From Sandaracinobacteroides sp964394815 (lineage in GTDB: Bacteria; Pseudomonadota; Alphaproteobacteria; Sphingomonadales; Sphingomonadaceae), in assembly GCA_964394815.1 (NCBI GenBank), contig CAYMZC010000017.1, forward strand, positions 1 through 28,120: a DNA stretch of 28,120 bases, read 5' to 3'. Positions 7,628 through 15,468 of the stretch are shown here, in pieces. A model generated the notes under the pieces. It did not search any database. It was not told where the DNA came from and was given only the letters and a program-made list of their open reading frames with translations. The position numbers and the translations under genes were made by a program. Position 1 is the first letter of the stretch, and every line of letters starts with the position of its first letter.

Positions 7628-9661
7628 ATGAACGCACTGCAGAAATACCCCCATGTCTTCGCGCCGCTCGATCTCGGCTTCACCCGGATCAAGAACCGGA
7701 TCCTGATGGGTTCGATGCACACCGGCCTCGAGGATGTGCCTGACGCCGCCGAGCGCCTTGCTGCCTATTTCGTGGAGCGCGTGAAGGGCGGGGTCGGCAT
7801 GATCATCACCGGCGGCATCTCCCCCAACAGCGAGGGCGGGCGCGGCGCCAAGCTTTCCACCCCCGAAGAGGTGCCGATGCACCGTCATGTGACGGATGCC
7901 GTGCATGCCGCCGGCCCGGACGTGAAGATCTGCATGCAGATCCTGCACAGCGGCCCGCTTGCCGGCACGCCGGACTGCGTCGCGCCTTCCGCCCTGCGCT
8001 CGCGCATCGGCGCCTTCGTGCCGAATGAGCTGGATGATGCGGGCATCCGCAAGCAGATCGCCGATTTCGCCAACTGCGCCCGGCTGGCGAAGGAAGCGGG
8101 CTATGACGGCGTGGAGGTGATCGGCTCGGCCGGCTACCTGATTTCCACCTTCCTCGTGGAAAAGACCAACCAGCGCACCGACGAATGGGGCGGCAGCTGG
8201 GAAAACCGCATGCGCTTCGCCGTCGAGGTGATGCGCGCGGTGCGCGAGGCCGTCGGCCCCGACTTCATCGTCATCTTCCGCATTTCGGCGATGGACATGC
8301 TTCAGGGCGGTCTGGCCTGGGAAGAAGTGGTGTCGCTCGCGAAGGCGATCGAGGCCGTTGGCACGAACATCATCAGCACCCACTTCTGCTGGCACGAGGC
8401 TTTCGTGCCCACCATCGCCACCATGGTGCCGCGCGCGGCCTTCACGCAGGTGACCGGCCGGCTGCGCAAGGAGCTGTCGATCCCGCTGATCACCAGCAAC
8501 CGGATCAACATGCCGGCCGTTGCCGAGGAAGTGCTGGCGCGCGGCGATGCCGACATCGTTTCCATGGCGCGACCGATGCTGGCCGACCCGGAACTGGTGA
8601 AGAAGGCGCTGGAAGGCCGCGAGGACGAGATCAACACCTGCATCGCCTGCAACCAGGCCTGCCTCGACCACACCTTCACCGGCCAGGAAACAAGCTGCCT
8701 CGTGAATGCGCGCGCCTGCCGCGAGACGGAGCTGAAGCTCGAGCCGGCAACGGCGCCGCAGCGAATCGCCGTCGTTGGCGCGGGGCCGGCTGGTCTTGCC
8801 TTTGCAACGCTGGCGGCCGAGCGTGGGCACAAGGTCACGCTCTATGATGCGGCAAGCGAGATCGGTGGGCAGTTCAACCTTGCCAAGCGCGTGCCGGGCA
8901 AGGAGGAATTCCATGAGACTCTGCGCTATTTCCGCCGCATGATCGATGTGCACGGCGTTGAGCTGAAGCTCGGCACGCGGGTGGATGCGGCGATGCTCAA
9001 GGCCGCTGGCCATGATCGGGTGATCGTGGCGACGGGCATTTCCCCCCGTACGCCCGGGATTCCCGGCATCGATCACCCCAAGGCTGTCAGCTACATCGAC
9101 GCGATCCTCGGCCGGAAGCCCATTGGCCGCAAGGTCGCCATCATGGGGGCGGGCGGCATCGGCTTCGATGTGGCCGAACTCATCACCCATGAGGGGACTT
9201 CCGCGGCGCTCGATGTCGATGTCTTCGCCAGGGAATGGGGCATTGACTTCAGGAACCACCCGCGCGGCGGTGTCACGGGCGTGGAGCCGGTTGTCGCCAC
9301 ATCCGGTCGCGAAGTGACCCTGATGCAGCGCAAGACCAGCGCCGTCGGCAAGACGCTTGGCCGCACCACCGGCTGGACCCACCGCATCACCCTGCAACGC
9401 CGTGGCGTGAAGATGGTGGGCGGGGTCGAGTATGTCGGGATCGACGATGCCGGCCTGCACACGCTGATCGATGGCAAGCCCGTGCTGTTCGATGTGGATA
9501 CGGTGATCATCTGCGCCGGCCAGACACCCGAGCGGTCGCTTTACGACGCGCTTGTGGCCGAAGGCGTGGATGCGACGCTTGTGGGCGGGGCCTATGAAGC
9601 CGCCGAACTCAACGCCAAGCGCGCCATCCGCCAGGCGACGGAACTGGCCCTGGCGGCCTGA
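7628..9661 (+). CDS. fadH: 2,4-dienoyl-CoA reductase (NADPH), FadH type
   Basis: This enzyme reduces 2,4-dienoyl-CoA intermediates from unsaturated fatty acids so that beta-oxidation can go on. Its 677 residues match E. coli FadH in length and organisation. An N-terminal FMN-binding TIM barrel begins FAPLDLGFTRIKNR. Active-site residues are Y170 in GSAGYLIS and H256 in CWHEAFVPT. A 4Fe-4S site is formed by C338, C341, C345 and C357. An FAD domain has VVGAGPAGLAFA near 382-393, and a NADPH half has MGAGGIGFD near 505. The C-terminal VIICAGQTPERSLYDAL is also FadH-like. It follows the metY terminator with an 86-bp gap that should hold its own promoter. The upstream sequence GAGGGCCACCCACCC gives a rather weak RBS. 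Its stop codon lies inside the first unit of a 28-nt tandem repeat. Confidence 0.92.
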   Translation: MNALQKYPHVFAPLDLGFTRIKNRILMGSMHTGLEDVPDAAERLAAYFVERVKGGVGMIITGGISPNSEGGRGAKLSTPEEVPMHRHVTDAVHAAGPDVKICMQILHSGPLAGTPDCVAPSALRSRIGAFVPNELDDAGIRKQIADFANCARLAKEAGYDGVEVIGSAGYLISTFLVEKTNQRTDEWGGSWENRMRFAVEVMRAVREAVGPDFIVIFRISAMDMLQGGLAWEEVVSLAKAIEAVGTNIISTHFCWHEAFVPTIATMVPRAAFTQVTGRLRKELSIPLITSNRINMPAVAEEVLARGDADIVSMARPMLADPELVKKALEGREDEINTCIACNQACLDHTFTGQETSCLVNARACRETELKLEPATAPQRIAVVGAGPAGLAFATLAAERGHKVTLYDAASEIGGQFNLAKRVPGKEEFHETLRYFRRMIDVHGVELKLGTRVDAAMLKAAGHDRVIVATGISPRTPGIPGIDHPKAVSYIDAILGRKPIGRKVAIMGAGGIGFDVAELITHEGTSAALDVDVFAREWGIDFRNHPRGGVTGVEPVVATSGREVTLMQRKTSAVGKTLGRTTGWTHRITLQRRGVKMVGGVEYVGIDDAGLHTLIDGKPVLFDVDTVIICAGQTPERSLYDALVAEGVDATLVGGAYEAAELNAKRAIRQATELALAA

Positions 9662-9753
9662 GGCCGCCTTGCGCTGAATCACGGCCTGAGGCCGCCTTGC
9701 GCTGGATTACGGCCTGAGGCCGCCTTGCGCTGGATTACGGCCTGAGGCCGCCT
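9656..9753. repeat. 28-nt tandem repeat, 3.5 copies, starting in the fadH stop region
   Basis: Contiguous units lie at 9656-9683, 9684-9711 and 9712-9739, with a half unit at 9740-9753. Units 2 and 3 are identical; unit 1 differs at two positions. Each unit begins with GCCTGAGGCCGCC, so a small GGCC-TGA-GGCC palindrome recurs every 28 nt. In unit 1 this TGA is the fadH stop codon, and the palindrome there extends to GGCGGCC-TGA-GGCCGCC (9652-9668). There are no spacers, so it is not a CRISPR. Confidence 0.95.
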
Positions 9754-9767
9754 GTTCTGGCTATTCT

Positions 9768-9800
9768 TCAGGGGTGGCAGCCGCCGGCTGCCACCCCTGA
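9768..9800. terminator. Bidirectional hairpin between fadH and the hydrolase gene
   Basis: A perfect 15-bp stem (9768-9782 with 9786-9800) closes a GCC loop. It sits between convergent genes, six bases beyond the minus-strand stop at 9807. Neither side has a long T run, so it may need help from Rho. Confidence 0.8.
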
Positions 9801-9806
9801 TTGGCC

Positions 9807-10964
9807 TCAGATGAAGTTGCGCGCGTCCAGCCATTCACCGACCGCCGCCGTTGCCTTGGGCAGCAGGTCGGGCCGGTCGGTGTAATAATGGTCCGCGCCC
9901 TCGATGTTCACGAACGCCTTGTCCGTGGAGGCGACGGCGTCGAAGAGCCGCTGGGCGTGGCTTGGCGTGCAGGCGAGATCCGCCGAGTTGTTGATGACGA
10001 GAACGGGGCAGCTGATGCGGCCGGCGTTCACGATGCCGTTGGCGCGGCTTTCATCATAGCTCCACTGTGACAGCCATGACCGCAGCGTGGTGAAGCGGCC
10101 GAGGCCGACTGGCCCGTCGTTCGCGATCACCGGGTCGCCGAGATAGCAGGTGTATGGAGGGCGGTCGGATGGGTCCTGCGTCGGGTCTGTCCAGCGCACG
10201 TCGCTCATGGTGCCCTGCACCGTGAAGCAGCGTTCCTGGTCACCCTTGCCCGTGGCGCGCAGCTTTTCCAGTTCCGCTTTGGCATAGGCGGTGATGCGCC
10301 GGTTGCGCGCGATCTGCGCGGCGCGGAAGCGCGCGACGAATTCGGGCGAATAGGGCGGCTTCTCGGGGCAGGCAGGGTCGTAGATGTTGAGGCTCACGTC
10401 ACGGTCGAAGGGGCGGCTTTCATCAGTGACGGACGGGTCGAGCCATTCCGTCATGGTGACGGAGCGGCTGATGTGCGCCGCAAGCAGCATGATTCCATCT
10501 GCCGGCTGCAGCCCGGCGCCCTTGATGTCCACCGGGTCGCCGGCGGGGGTTTCGGTGATGGTCGGGTGTTCGGCCTGGTCCTGATAGAAAAGGGAAAGCG
10601 AGCCGCCTCCGGACCAGCCGCCCAGAATCACCTTTTCATAGCCGAAGCGTGTCTTCAGGTCGGCAATGCAGGCGCCAAGGTCGAGAAGGCATTTTTCCAT
10701 GATGAGCGCGGTGTCATTCCCGCGGTAGCGCGGGTTGCAGTAGATGACATGCCGGCCGGCGCGCGCCAGCGCGGTGACGAGCGGCAGGAAGGAGCCGCCC
10801 CCGATGGGGTGGCTGAACAGGATCACCGTTTTCGAGTCGCCTGTTTCAGGGCGGATCCGCATGCATTCCACGAACACACGGCCCGTGGGGCCACCATAGG
10901 TTTCCTTGATCTTGCTCGTCTCGGTGTGGACGAAGCCATAGGGTTCACGCACCACGTTCATCAT
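9807..10964 (-). CDS. Alpha/beta hydrolase family protein
   Basis: A 385-residue alpha/beta hydrolase with no signal peptide, so probably cytoplasmic. The oxyanion-hole region is SHPIGGGSF (51-59). The nucleophile elbow is GWSGG with S118. Likely triad partners are D329 in NNSADLACT and H359 in GADHYY. An insertion of roughly 130 residues (about 150-280) separates core strands and probably forms a lid. The start is ATG 10964 or the adjacent ATG 10961; AGGGAGGA lies 3 or 6 bases upstream, which slightly favours 10961. It is divergent from a TetR gene over a 113-bp region with palindromes, so TetR control is plausible. The substrate is unknown; an ester or thioester is the generic expectation. 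Confidence 0.85.
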   Translation of the reverse strand: MMNVVREPYGFVHTETSKIKETYGGPTGRVFVECMRIRPETGDSKTVILFSHPIGGGSFLPLVTALARAGRHVIYCNPRYRGNDTALIMEKCLLDLGACIADLKTRFGYEKVILGGWSGGGSLSLFYQDQAEHPTITETPAGDPVDIKGAGLQPADGIMLLAAHISRSVTMTEWLDPSVTDESRPFDRDVSLNIYDPACPEKPPYSPEFVARFRAAQIARNRRITAYAKAELEKLRATGKGDQERCFTVQGTMSDVRWTDPTQDPSDRPPYTCYLGDPVIANDGPVGLGRFTTLRSWLSQWSYDESRANGIVNAGRISCPVLVINNSADLACTPSHAQRLFDAVASTDKAFVNIEGADHYYTDRPDLLPKATAAVGEWLDARNFI

Positions 10965-10992
10965 AGTCCTCCCTCGATATCATGACCCGCCC

Positions 10993-11005
10993 ATCCGGAC
11001 CGGAT
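10993..11005. promoter_or_regulatory. Palindrome in the hydrolase / TetR intergenic region
   Basis: A perfect inverted repeat ATCCGG-A-CCGGAT lies 28 bases from the hydrolase start, between divergent genes. Position and symmetry suggest an operator, possibly for the adjacent TetR protein. Not proven. Confidence 0.4.
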
Positions 11006-11014
11006 CCCCTCAGG

Positions 11015-11043
11015 CTTGTAGCGCCGTCGATTTCTGATTAAAA
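11015..11043 (+). promoter_or_regulatory. Possible promoter of the TetR-VOC unit
   Basis: TTGTAG and TAAAAG (each about four of six consensus matches) are spaced by 17 bp, upstream of the TetR start. A CTGAT(N6)ATCAG inverted repeat (11034-11049) overlaps the -10-like box. Visual call. Confidence 0.3.
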
Positions 11044-11054
11044 GATCAGGAAAC

Positions 11055-11074
11055 AGGATTAGAGAGTCAATCCT
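11055..11074. promoter_or_regulatory. Candidate TetR operator just before the TetR start codon
   Basis: An AGGATT(N8)AATCCT inverted repeat of 20 bp ends three bases before the ATG at 11078 and covers the RBS zone. The size and placement suit autorepression by a TetR dimer. The AATCCTTCC tail may also influence ribosome access. Confidence 0.4.
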
Positions 11075-11077
11075 TCC

Positions 11078-11758
11078 ATGGCAAACAGCCAGACCAGCCC
11101 CGCACACCGGCCCGCTGTCACCAGCAAGGGTGGCGCGACGGCTGCGCGCATTCTGGACGTGGCGGTTGACCAGTTTTCGCGGCTTGGCTTCGAACGTGTG
11201 ACCATGGCCGGCATTGCCGAGGCAGCCGGCGTGTCGCAGCCGGCGCTGCACTATCATTACGAGGACAAGGAGCGCCTGTGGCAGAGCGCCATGCTGAGCG
11301 TGCGCACAGCCGTGGAAGGCGAGGAACTGGTCTTTCTCGCGCTGCATGACGCCCCGGCGATCCTGCAACTCCAGAGCTCGATGCGGCTGTTCCTGCATGT
11401 CAGCTGGGGCAATCCCGCGCTCGGCCGCATCGTGGCGCTGGAAGGCATGGCCGCCGGAGACCGGCTGGACTGGCTGGTGGACCAGTTTCTCGGCCCGCGG
11501 CTGAAACGCATGGCCGATGTGGTGGAGCGCGCAATCGCCGAAGGCGACCTGAAGCCCTATCCGCCGGAACAGATCGTCGTGACGCTGCAGGCCGGGGCTG
11601 CCGGCGTGATCAATCTTTCGCCGCTGATCCGCGGCGCATTCGATGTGGACGCGGGCGCCCCCGAAGGGCGTGTCGCGCACGAAGCCATGGTGCTTGATGC
11701 CTTGCTGGGTGGTTTCCTGACCAGCCAGGGCAGGGCACGACTTGGGAGGACGGAATGA
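11078..11758 (+). CDS. TetR/AcrR family transcriptional regulator
   Basis: A 226-residue one-component regulator. The N-terminal TetR_N helix-turn-helix spans about residues 22-69: AARILDVAVDQFSRLGF, then VTMAGIAEAAGVSQPALHYHY, a classic recognition-helix pattern ending in YHY. The rest is an all-helical ligand-binding and dimerisation domain of unknown ligand. An N-terminal tail of about 18 polar residues precedes the HTH. The stop codon overlaps the start of the VOC gene (ATGA at 11755-11758), so the two are probably translationally coupled. It is divergent from the alpha/beta hydrolase. Inverted repeats at 10993-11005 and 11055-11074 are candidate binding sites. I infer autoregulation and control of the neighbouring catabolic genes. 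Confidence 0.92.
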   Translation: MANSQTSPAHRPAVTSKGGATAARILDVAVDQFSRLGFERVTMAGIAEAAGVSQPALHYHYEDKERLWQSAMLSVRTAVEGEELVFLALHDAPAILQLQSSMRLFLHVSWGNPALGRIVALEGMAAGDRLDWLVDQFLGPRLKRMADVVERAIAEGDLKPYPPEQIVVTLQAGAAGVINLSPLIRGAFDVDAGAPEGRVAHEAMVLDALLGGFLTSQGRARLGRTE

Positions 11759-12444
11759 CACAATTGCTGAACGGTATTCACCACCTGGCCTTCATGGCCG
11801 GCAACATGAAGGAGCATATCCGCTTCTTCTCAGAGGTGATGGGCTGCCCGCTTGTAGGGCTGTTCGACATGCATGGCGTGCCGGGTGGCCTGCACGCCTT
11901 TCTGAAGATGAACGACTTCAGCTATTTCTCGCTGGTCTATCTGCCGGGCACGGAAGACATTCCGGTGGAACTGGGCAAGACCCATTCGGGAAGCGGCGCC
12001 AATGTCTGCGCGCCGGGCACGCTGCAGCATCTGGCGTTCCGGGTGGCCAGCGAAGCCGATCTCGTCGCCATCCGTGACCGGATCAGAAGCCATGGCGTGA
12101 ATGTGCTGGGGCCGATCGACCATGGCATGTGCAAGTCGATCTATTTCGCCGGGCCGGATCAGATGACCCTGGAAGTCGCGACATCGTCGGTAACGCTCGA
12201 CCCGGACAGGTGGATCGACCCGGCGGTTCTGGAAAAGGCCGGCATCAGCCCGGAAGAGGCCGCGCAGTTTCGCAACCCTGTCGCCTACACCGGCCCGAGC
12301 CCGGTGCCGCAGCCGCCCTATGACCCGGCAAAGCCGCACATGGCCTATCCGAAGGATGCCTATCTGAAGATGCTGGCGACGCCCGACGCGGTGATCACCG
12401 CCAATGCATCCTATACCGAACCGCCCGTGAAGGCCGACGCCTGA
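11755..12444 (+). CDS. VOC-fold (glyoxalase/extradiol dioxygenase-like) protein
   Basis: A 229-residue protein of the vicinal oxygen chelate superfamily. Two beta-alpha-beta-beta-beta modules are visible: the first from GIHHLAFMAGN (H10), the second from LQHLAFRVAS (H92) to MTLEVAT (E140). H10, H92 and E140 form the expected 2-His-1-carboxylate metal site, so the protein may be a metal-dependent enzyme. A proline-rich tail of about 70 residues follows the VOC core. The reaction cannot be read from sequence: glyoxalase, dioxygenase, epimerase and isomerase members all exist. It starts inside the TetR stop (ATGA), implying co-translation, and ends at a strong hairpin before the convergent lipocalin-like gene. 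Confidence 0.87.
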   Translation: MTQLLNGIHHLAFMAGNMKEHIRFFSEVMGCPLVGLFDMHGVPGGLHAFLKMNDFSYFSLVYLPGTEDIPVELGKTHSGSGANVCAPGTLQHLAFRVASEADLVAIRDRIRSHGVNVLGPIDHGMCKSIYFAGPDQMTLEVATSSVTLDPDRWIDPAVLEKAGISPEEAAQFRNPVAYTGPSPVPQPPYDPAKPHMAYPKDAYLKMLATPDAVITANASYTEPPVKADA

Positions 12445-12458
12445 GGGCTGAATGACAT

Positions 12459-12486
12459 GCGCCGGCCCTTGGGATGGGGCCGGCGC
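12459..12486. terminator. Bidirectional hairpin between the VOC and lipocalin-like genes
   Basis: A 10-bp perfect stem GCGCCGGCCC/GGGCCGGCGC (12459-12468 with 12477-12486) closes an 8-nt loop. Flanking GACATG (12454-12459) and CATGTC (12490-12495) can extend the pairing. It lies between convergent stops. Confidence 0.7.
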
Positions 12487-12535
12487 GATCATGTCCGGCG
12501 CGACGGATTTCGGGCCGTGGCTTTGCGGCGGCGTG

Positions 12536-12961
12536 TCAGGTCGCGTGCGGCTTCACCCGTTCCCAGACCAGCCGGGTGATGTAGACGGCGCCCGATTTCG
12601 AGGTTTCCGGCTCCGTCACCAGTTCGATCCTGTCCGGCCCGAGGACATGGACGGTGCGCACGAATTCCGTGCCGACACGGCCGGGCACGGATGCGAACAG
12701 GATCCGGTGGCGCACCTTGTCGCCTTCCAGGGCCCAGTGCCCGGCATAGGCGAAGAAATCGGTGAAGCTGTCGGCTTCCGCCTGCCCGCGTTTCACCCAT
12801 TCCGGGTCCATCAGGAAGGCCGACATGCAGCCGTCGTCCGTATACTGGATCTGGCCTGCGGGCGGGGTGCCGAAGCTGGGGGTGCCTGCCTCATTGCGAT
12901 AGTTGATGCTGGAGACGAGCCGCCAAGCTCCCAGCAGGTCGCGTGCGGTGAAGCCCGCCAT
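12536..12961 (-). CDS. Small lipocalin-like domain protein
   Basis: A 141-residue soluble protein with no signal peptide. The opening LLGAWRLVS and the later GQIQYTDDGCMSAFLM, with alternating beta-strand character, resemble the bacterial lipocalin-like domain family (Lipocalin_5-type). The C-terminus RLVWERVKP closes the barrel pattern. Members often sit beside catabolic enzymes, but their role is mostly unknown; ligand binding or an enzyme-like function is possible. Its ATG overlaps the stop of the upstream acyl-CoA dehydrogenase by one base (TGATG at 12959-12963), so the two are coupled in one operon. The family call is moderate and the function unknown. Confidence 0.75.
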   Translation of the reverse strand: MAGFTARDLLGAWRLVSSINYRNEAGTPSFGTPPAGQIQYTDDGCMSAFLMDPEWVKRGQAEADSFTDFFAYAGHWALEGDKVRHRILFASVPGRVGTEFVRTVHVLGPDRIELVTEPETSKSGAVYITRLVWERVKPHAT

Positions 12962-14121
12962 CAGTCTAGCAGGCTCTTGTAGGTCTGCGAGAAGACATCC
13001 CGCCCGATGATGAGCCGCATCACTTCCGAGCTTCCGGCAAGGATGCGGTTGATTCGCGCGTCGGAGAACATGCGGCTGATGGGATATTCATCCATGAAGC
13101 CGGCGCCGCCGTGCAGCTGCACGCCAAGATCGAGCATCTTCCATTCGACTTCGGAGGCCATCATCTTGGCCTTGGCGCCCATGTTGCTTGTCAGCTGGCC
13201 CTGATTGTGGGCGTGGACGCAGTGATCGACATAAAGCTGCACGAGATCGATTTCGGTATCCATCTCGGCCATGCGGAACTGGGTGTTCTGCTGTTCCGAA
13301 AGCGGCTTGCCGAAGATCTGGCGCTGCATGACATAATCGCGGGTGATGTCGAAGGCGCGGCGCGCATTGGTGGCGCTGCCCACCGCCGAGATCAGCCGCT
13401 CTTCCGCCAGGCCTTCCATCAGATAATAAAAGCCCTTGCCCGGCTCGCCGAGGACATTGGCCTTGGGCACCTTCACATCCTTGAAGAACAGCTCGGCCGT
13501 ATCCTGCGCGGGCATGCCCATCTTCTTCAGGTTGCGGCCACGCTCGAAGCCTTCCATGCCCCGCTCGACAATGAGCAGCACCATGGCGTGCTTCTTTTCC
13601 GCGCCAGCGAGCTTTGCCGCCACAATCACGACATCGGCGTTGATGCCGTTCGAGATATAGGTCTTGGAGCCATTCAGCAGGAAATGGTCACCCTTGTCCT
13701 CGGCCGTGGTGCGCATGCCAGCGAGGTCGCTGCCGGCGCCCGGCTCGGTCATGGCGATGGCGAGGATGCTTTCCCCGCGCACGGCGGGCGGCAGGAAGCG
13801 CTCACGCTGCTCCTCGGTGCCGAAGCGCTGGAAATAGGGGCCGACGATGCGGCTGTGCAGGGTATTGTACCACTGCTTGCACCCGACCCGGAGCGTCTCC
13901 TCGATGATGATCTGTTCGTAGCGGAAGTCGGTATCGCCCATGCCGCCATATTTCTCATCGGGCCAGATCATCAGGAAGCCGAGCTTGCCGGCCTTTTCGA
14001 AGGCGATGCGATCGACGATTCCGGCTTCGCGCCAGGCTTCCATGCCGGGCTCGATCTCGTCCGCGAGGAAGCGGCGATAGGCGTCGCGGAACATGATCTG
14101 TTCCTGGGTGAACTGGCGCAT
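12961..14121 (-). CDS. Acyl-CoA dehydrogenase with probable helix-G catalytic glutamate
   Basis: A 386-residue FAD-dependent acyl-CoA dehydrogenase, cytoplasmic, introducing an alpha,beta double bond into an acyl-CoA. Family features are AMTEPGAGSD (123-132), NGSKTYISNG (150-159), QIFGKPLSEQQ (268-278) and QLHGGAGFMDEYP (335-347). The usual MCAD-type catalytic Glu is replaced by A362 (ILAGSSEV). A Glu is found instead at E241 in EERLISA, the position used by isovaleryl-CoA and long-chain acyl-CoA dehydrogenases. This supports a branched or bulky acyl-CoA substrate, as inference. The start is ATG 14121 with AGAGGA upstream. It lies 75 bp downstream of the MFS gene and overlaps the lipocalin-like gene by one base, so these three look like one operon. 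Confidence 0.93.
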   Translation of the reverse strand: MRQFTQEQIMFRDAYRRFLADEIEPGMEAWREAGIVDRIAFEKAGKLGFLMIWPDEKYGGMGDTDFRYEQIIIEETLRVGCKQWYNTLHSRIVGPYFQRFGTEEQRERFLPPAVRGESILAIAMTEPGAGSDLAGMRTTAEDKGDHFLLNGSKTYISNGINADVVIVAAKLAGAEKKHAMVLLIVERGMEGFERGRNLKKMGMPAQDTAELFFKDVKVPKANVLGEPGKGFYYLMEGLAEERLISAVGSATNARRAFDITRDYVMQRQIFGKPLSEQQNTQFRMAEMDTEIDLVQLYVDHCVHAHNQGQLTSNMGAKAKMMASEVEWKMLDLGVQLHGGAGFMDEYPISRMFSDARINRILAGSSEVMRLIIGRDVFSQTYKSLLD

Positions 14122-14196
14122 CCTGTCCTCTTGCTGATATCCGGTTACGGCTTTGCTTCTAATGCGCTGTGGCGCTTGCGCAACCGCGAAGGCGCT

Positions 14197-15468
14197 TCAG
14201 CCCTCTGGCCGGGCGATGGCAAGGCCGATGAAGCTGAGGACACCGGCGGCCGCCAGATAAAGGCCGACCGGAAGCAGCGAGCCATTGCCGGCAAGGGCCT
14301 GCGCGACGATCGGGGTCATGGCGCCACCGAGGATTCCGCCGATGTTGAAGGCCATGGATGCTCCCGTGTAGCGCACGCGGGCCGGAAACAGGCCGGGCAG
14401 ATAGGCGCCAAGCGGGCCATAGACCAGCCCCATCACGAACAGGGCAAGCGACAGAAAGGCGCCTGTCAGCAGCAGGGAGCCGCTTTCCATCATCGGCGCC
14501 ATCAGAAGGCCTGTGGGGATGGTGGCGATGCAGCCCAGCATCAGCACGAAGCGCGGGGTTGTCCTGTCGGCCCACCAGCCGGCGAAGATGATGCCCGCAG
14601 CCATGAAAATGATGGCAAACAGCTGGACAAGCAGGAAATCCTCCCGCTCGATACCCTGTGCCACGGTGCCATGGCCCAGTGCGAAAGCCGTGGCGAGGTA
14701 GAAGATGGCAAAGCAGGCAACCACGGCGAAAGTGCCGGCAAATAGCTGGCGGCCATGGTGCCGGATAACTTCGGCAAGCGGAACCTTTGGCGGCGGGGCT
14801 TCGCGCAGCGCTTCGGCGAAGGCCGGCGTTTCAGTAAGCCGGGTGCGCACCCAGAGGCCGATGACGACAAGCAGCGCGCTGGCGAGGAAGGGAATGCGCC
14901 AGCCCCATTCGCGGAATTCGGCATCGCTGAGCGCAAGGCCAAGAAGCAGGAACATGCCGTTGGAGGCGATGAAGCCGACAGGCGCGCCAAGCTGCGGGAA
15001 CATGCCGTAGCGCGCTTTCCAGCCCCTGGGCGCATTTTCAACCGCAAGAAGGGCTGCACCGCCCCATTCGCCGCCCAGCCCGAAGCCCTGACCAAAGCGC
15101 AGCAGGCACAGGAACAGCGGGGCCAGCCAGCCGATCATGGCATAGGTGGGCAGGAAAGCGATCAGAAGGGTCGAGATGCCCATGATGAGCAATGAGGCGA
15201 CAAGGGTGGACTTGCGGCCGATGCGGTCTCCGAAATGGCCGAAGGCCGCAGCGCCGACGGGGCGCGCAATGAAGGCGACACCGAAGCTCGCATAGGCTGC
15301 GAGCAACTGTGCAGAGGGCGATTCCACCGGGAAAAAGAGCGGGCCGAAAACAAGGGCCGCAGCGGTCGCGTAGATGTAGAAATCGTAGAATTCCACCGAC
15401 GTGCCGACAAGGCTTGCACCCAGCACTCTGGGGGCTGATGGTGGGTGCGGGCTTTTCGTGCCGGGCAT
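14197..15468 (-). CDS. MFS permease, metabolite:H+ symporter (MHS) type
   Basis: A 423-residue inner-membrane transporter with about 12 hydrophobic segments. The N-terminal ASLVGTSVEFYDFYIY and the loop 2-3 signature GHFGDRIGRK (77-86) are typical of the MHS subgroup (ShiA/ProP/KgtP relatives). LRFGQGFGLGGEWGGA in helix 4 is another MHS hallmark. Members import organic acids, osmolytes or aromatic acids with protons; this substrate is not evident. The start is ATG 15468, with AGAGGA about twelve bases upstream. It is the first gene of a minus-strand operon with an acyl-CoA dehydrogenase and a lipocalin-like protein, so it may import the acid degraded by that operon. It is divergent from ydbH. 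Confidence 0.9.
   Translation of the reverse strand: MPGTKSPHPPSAPRVLGASLVGTSVEFYDFYIYATAAALVFGPLFFPVESPSAQLLAAYASFGVAFIARPVGAAAFGHFGDRIGRKSTLVASLLIMGISTLLIAFLPTYAMIGWLAPLFLCLLRFGQGFGLGGEWGGAALLAVENAPRGWKARYGMFPQLGAPVGFIASNGMFLLLGLALSDAEFREWGWRIPFLASALLVVIGLWVRTRLTETPAFAEALREAPPPKVPLAEVIRHHGRQLFAGTFAVVACFAIFYLATAFALGHGTVAQGIEREDFLLVQLFAIIFMAAGIIFAGWWADRTTPRFVLMLGCIATIPTGLLMAPMMESGSLLLTGAFLSLALFVMGLVYGPLGAYLPGLFPARVRYTGASMAFNIGGILGGAMTPIVAQALAGNGSLLPVGLYLAAAGVLSFIGLAIARPEG

Noticed and set aside
7412..9682. 756-codon minus-strand frame opposite fadH
   Set aside because: It is a GC3-driven shadow of fadH; the composition is His/Arg/Gly-rich with no recognisable domain.
9656..9753. CRISPR array
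   Set aside because: The 28-nt units are directly adjacent with no spacers, and no cas gene is present.
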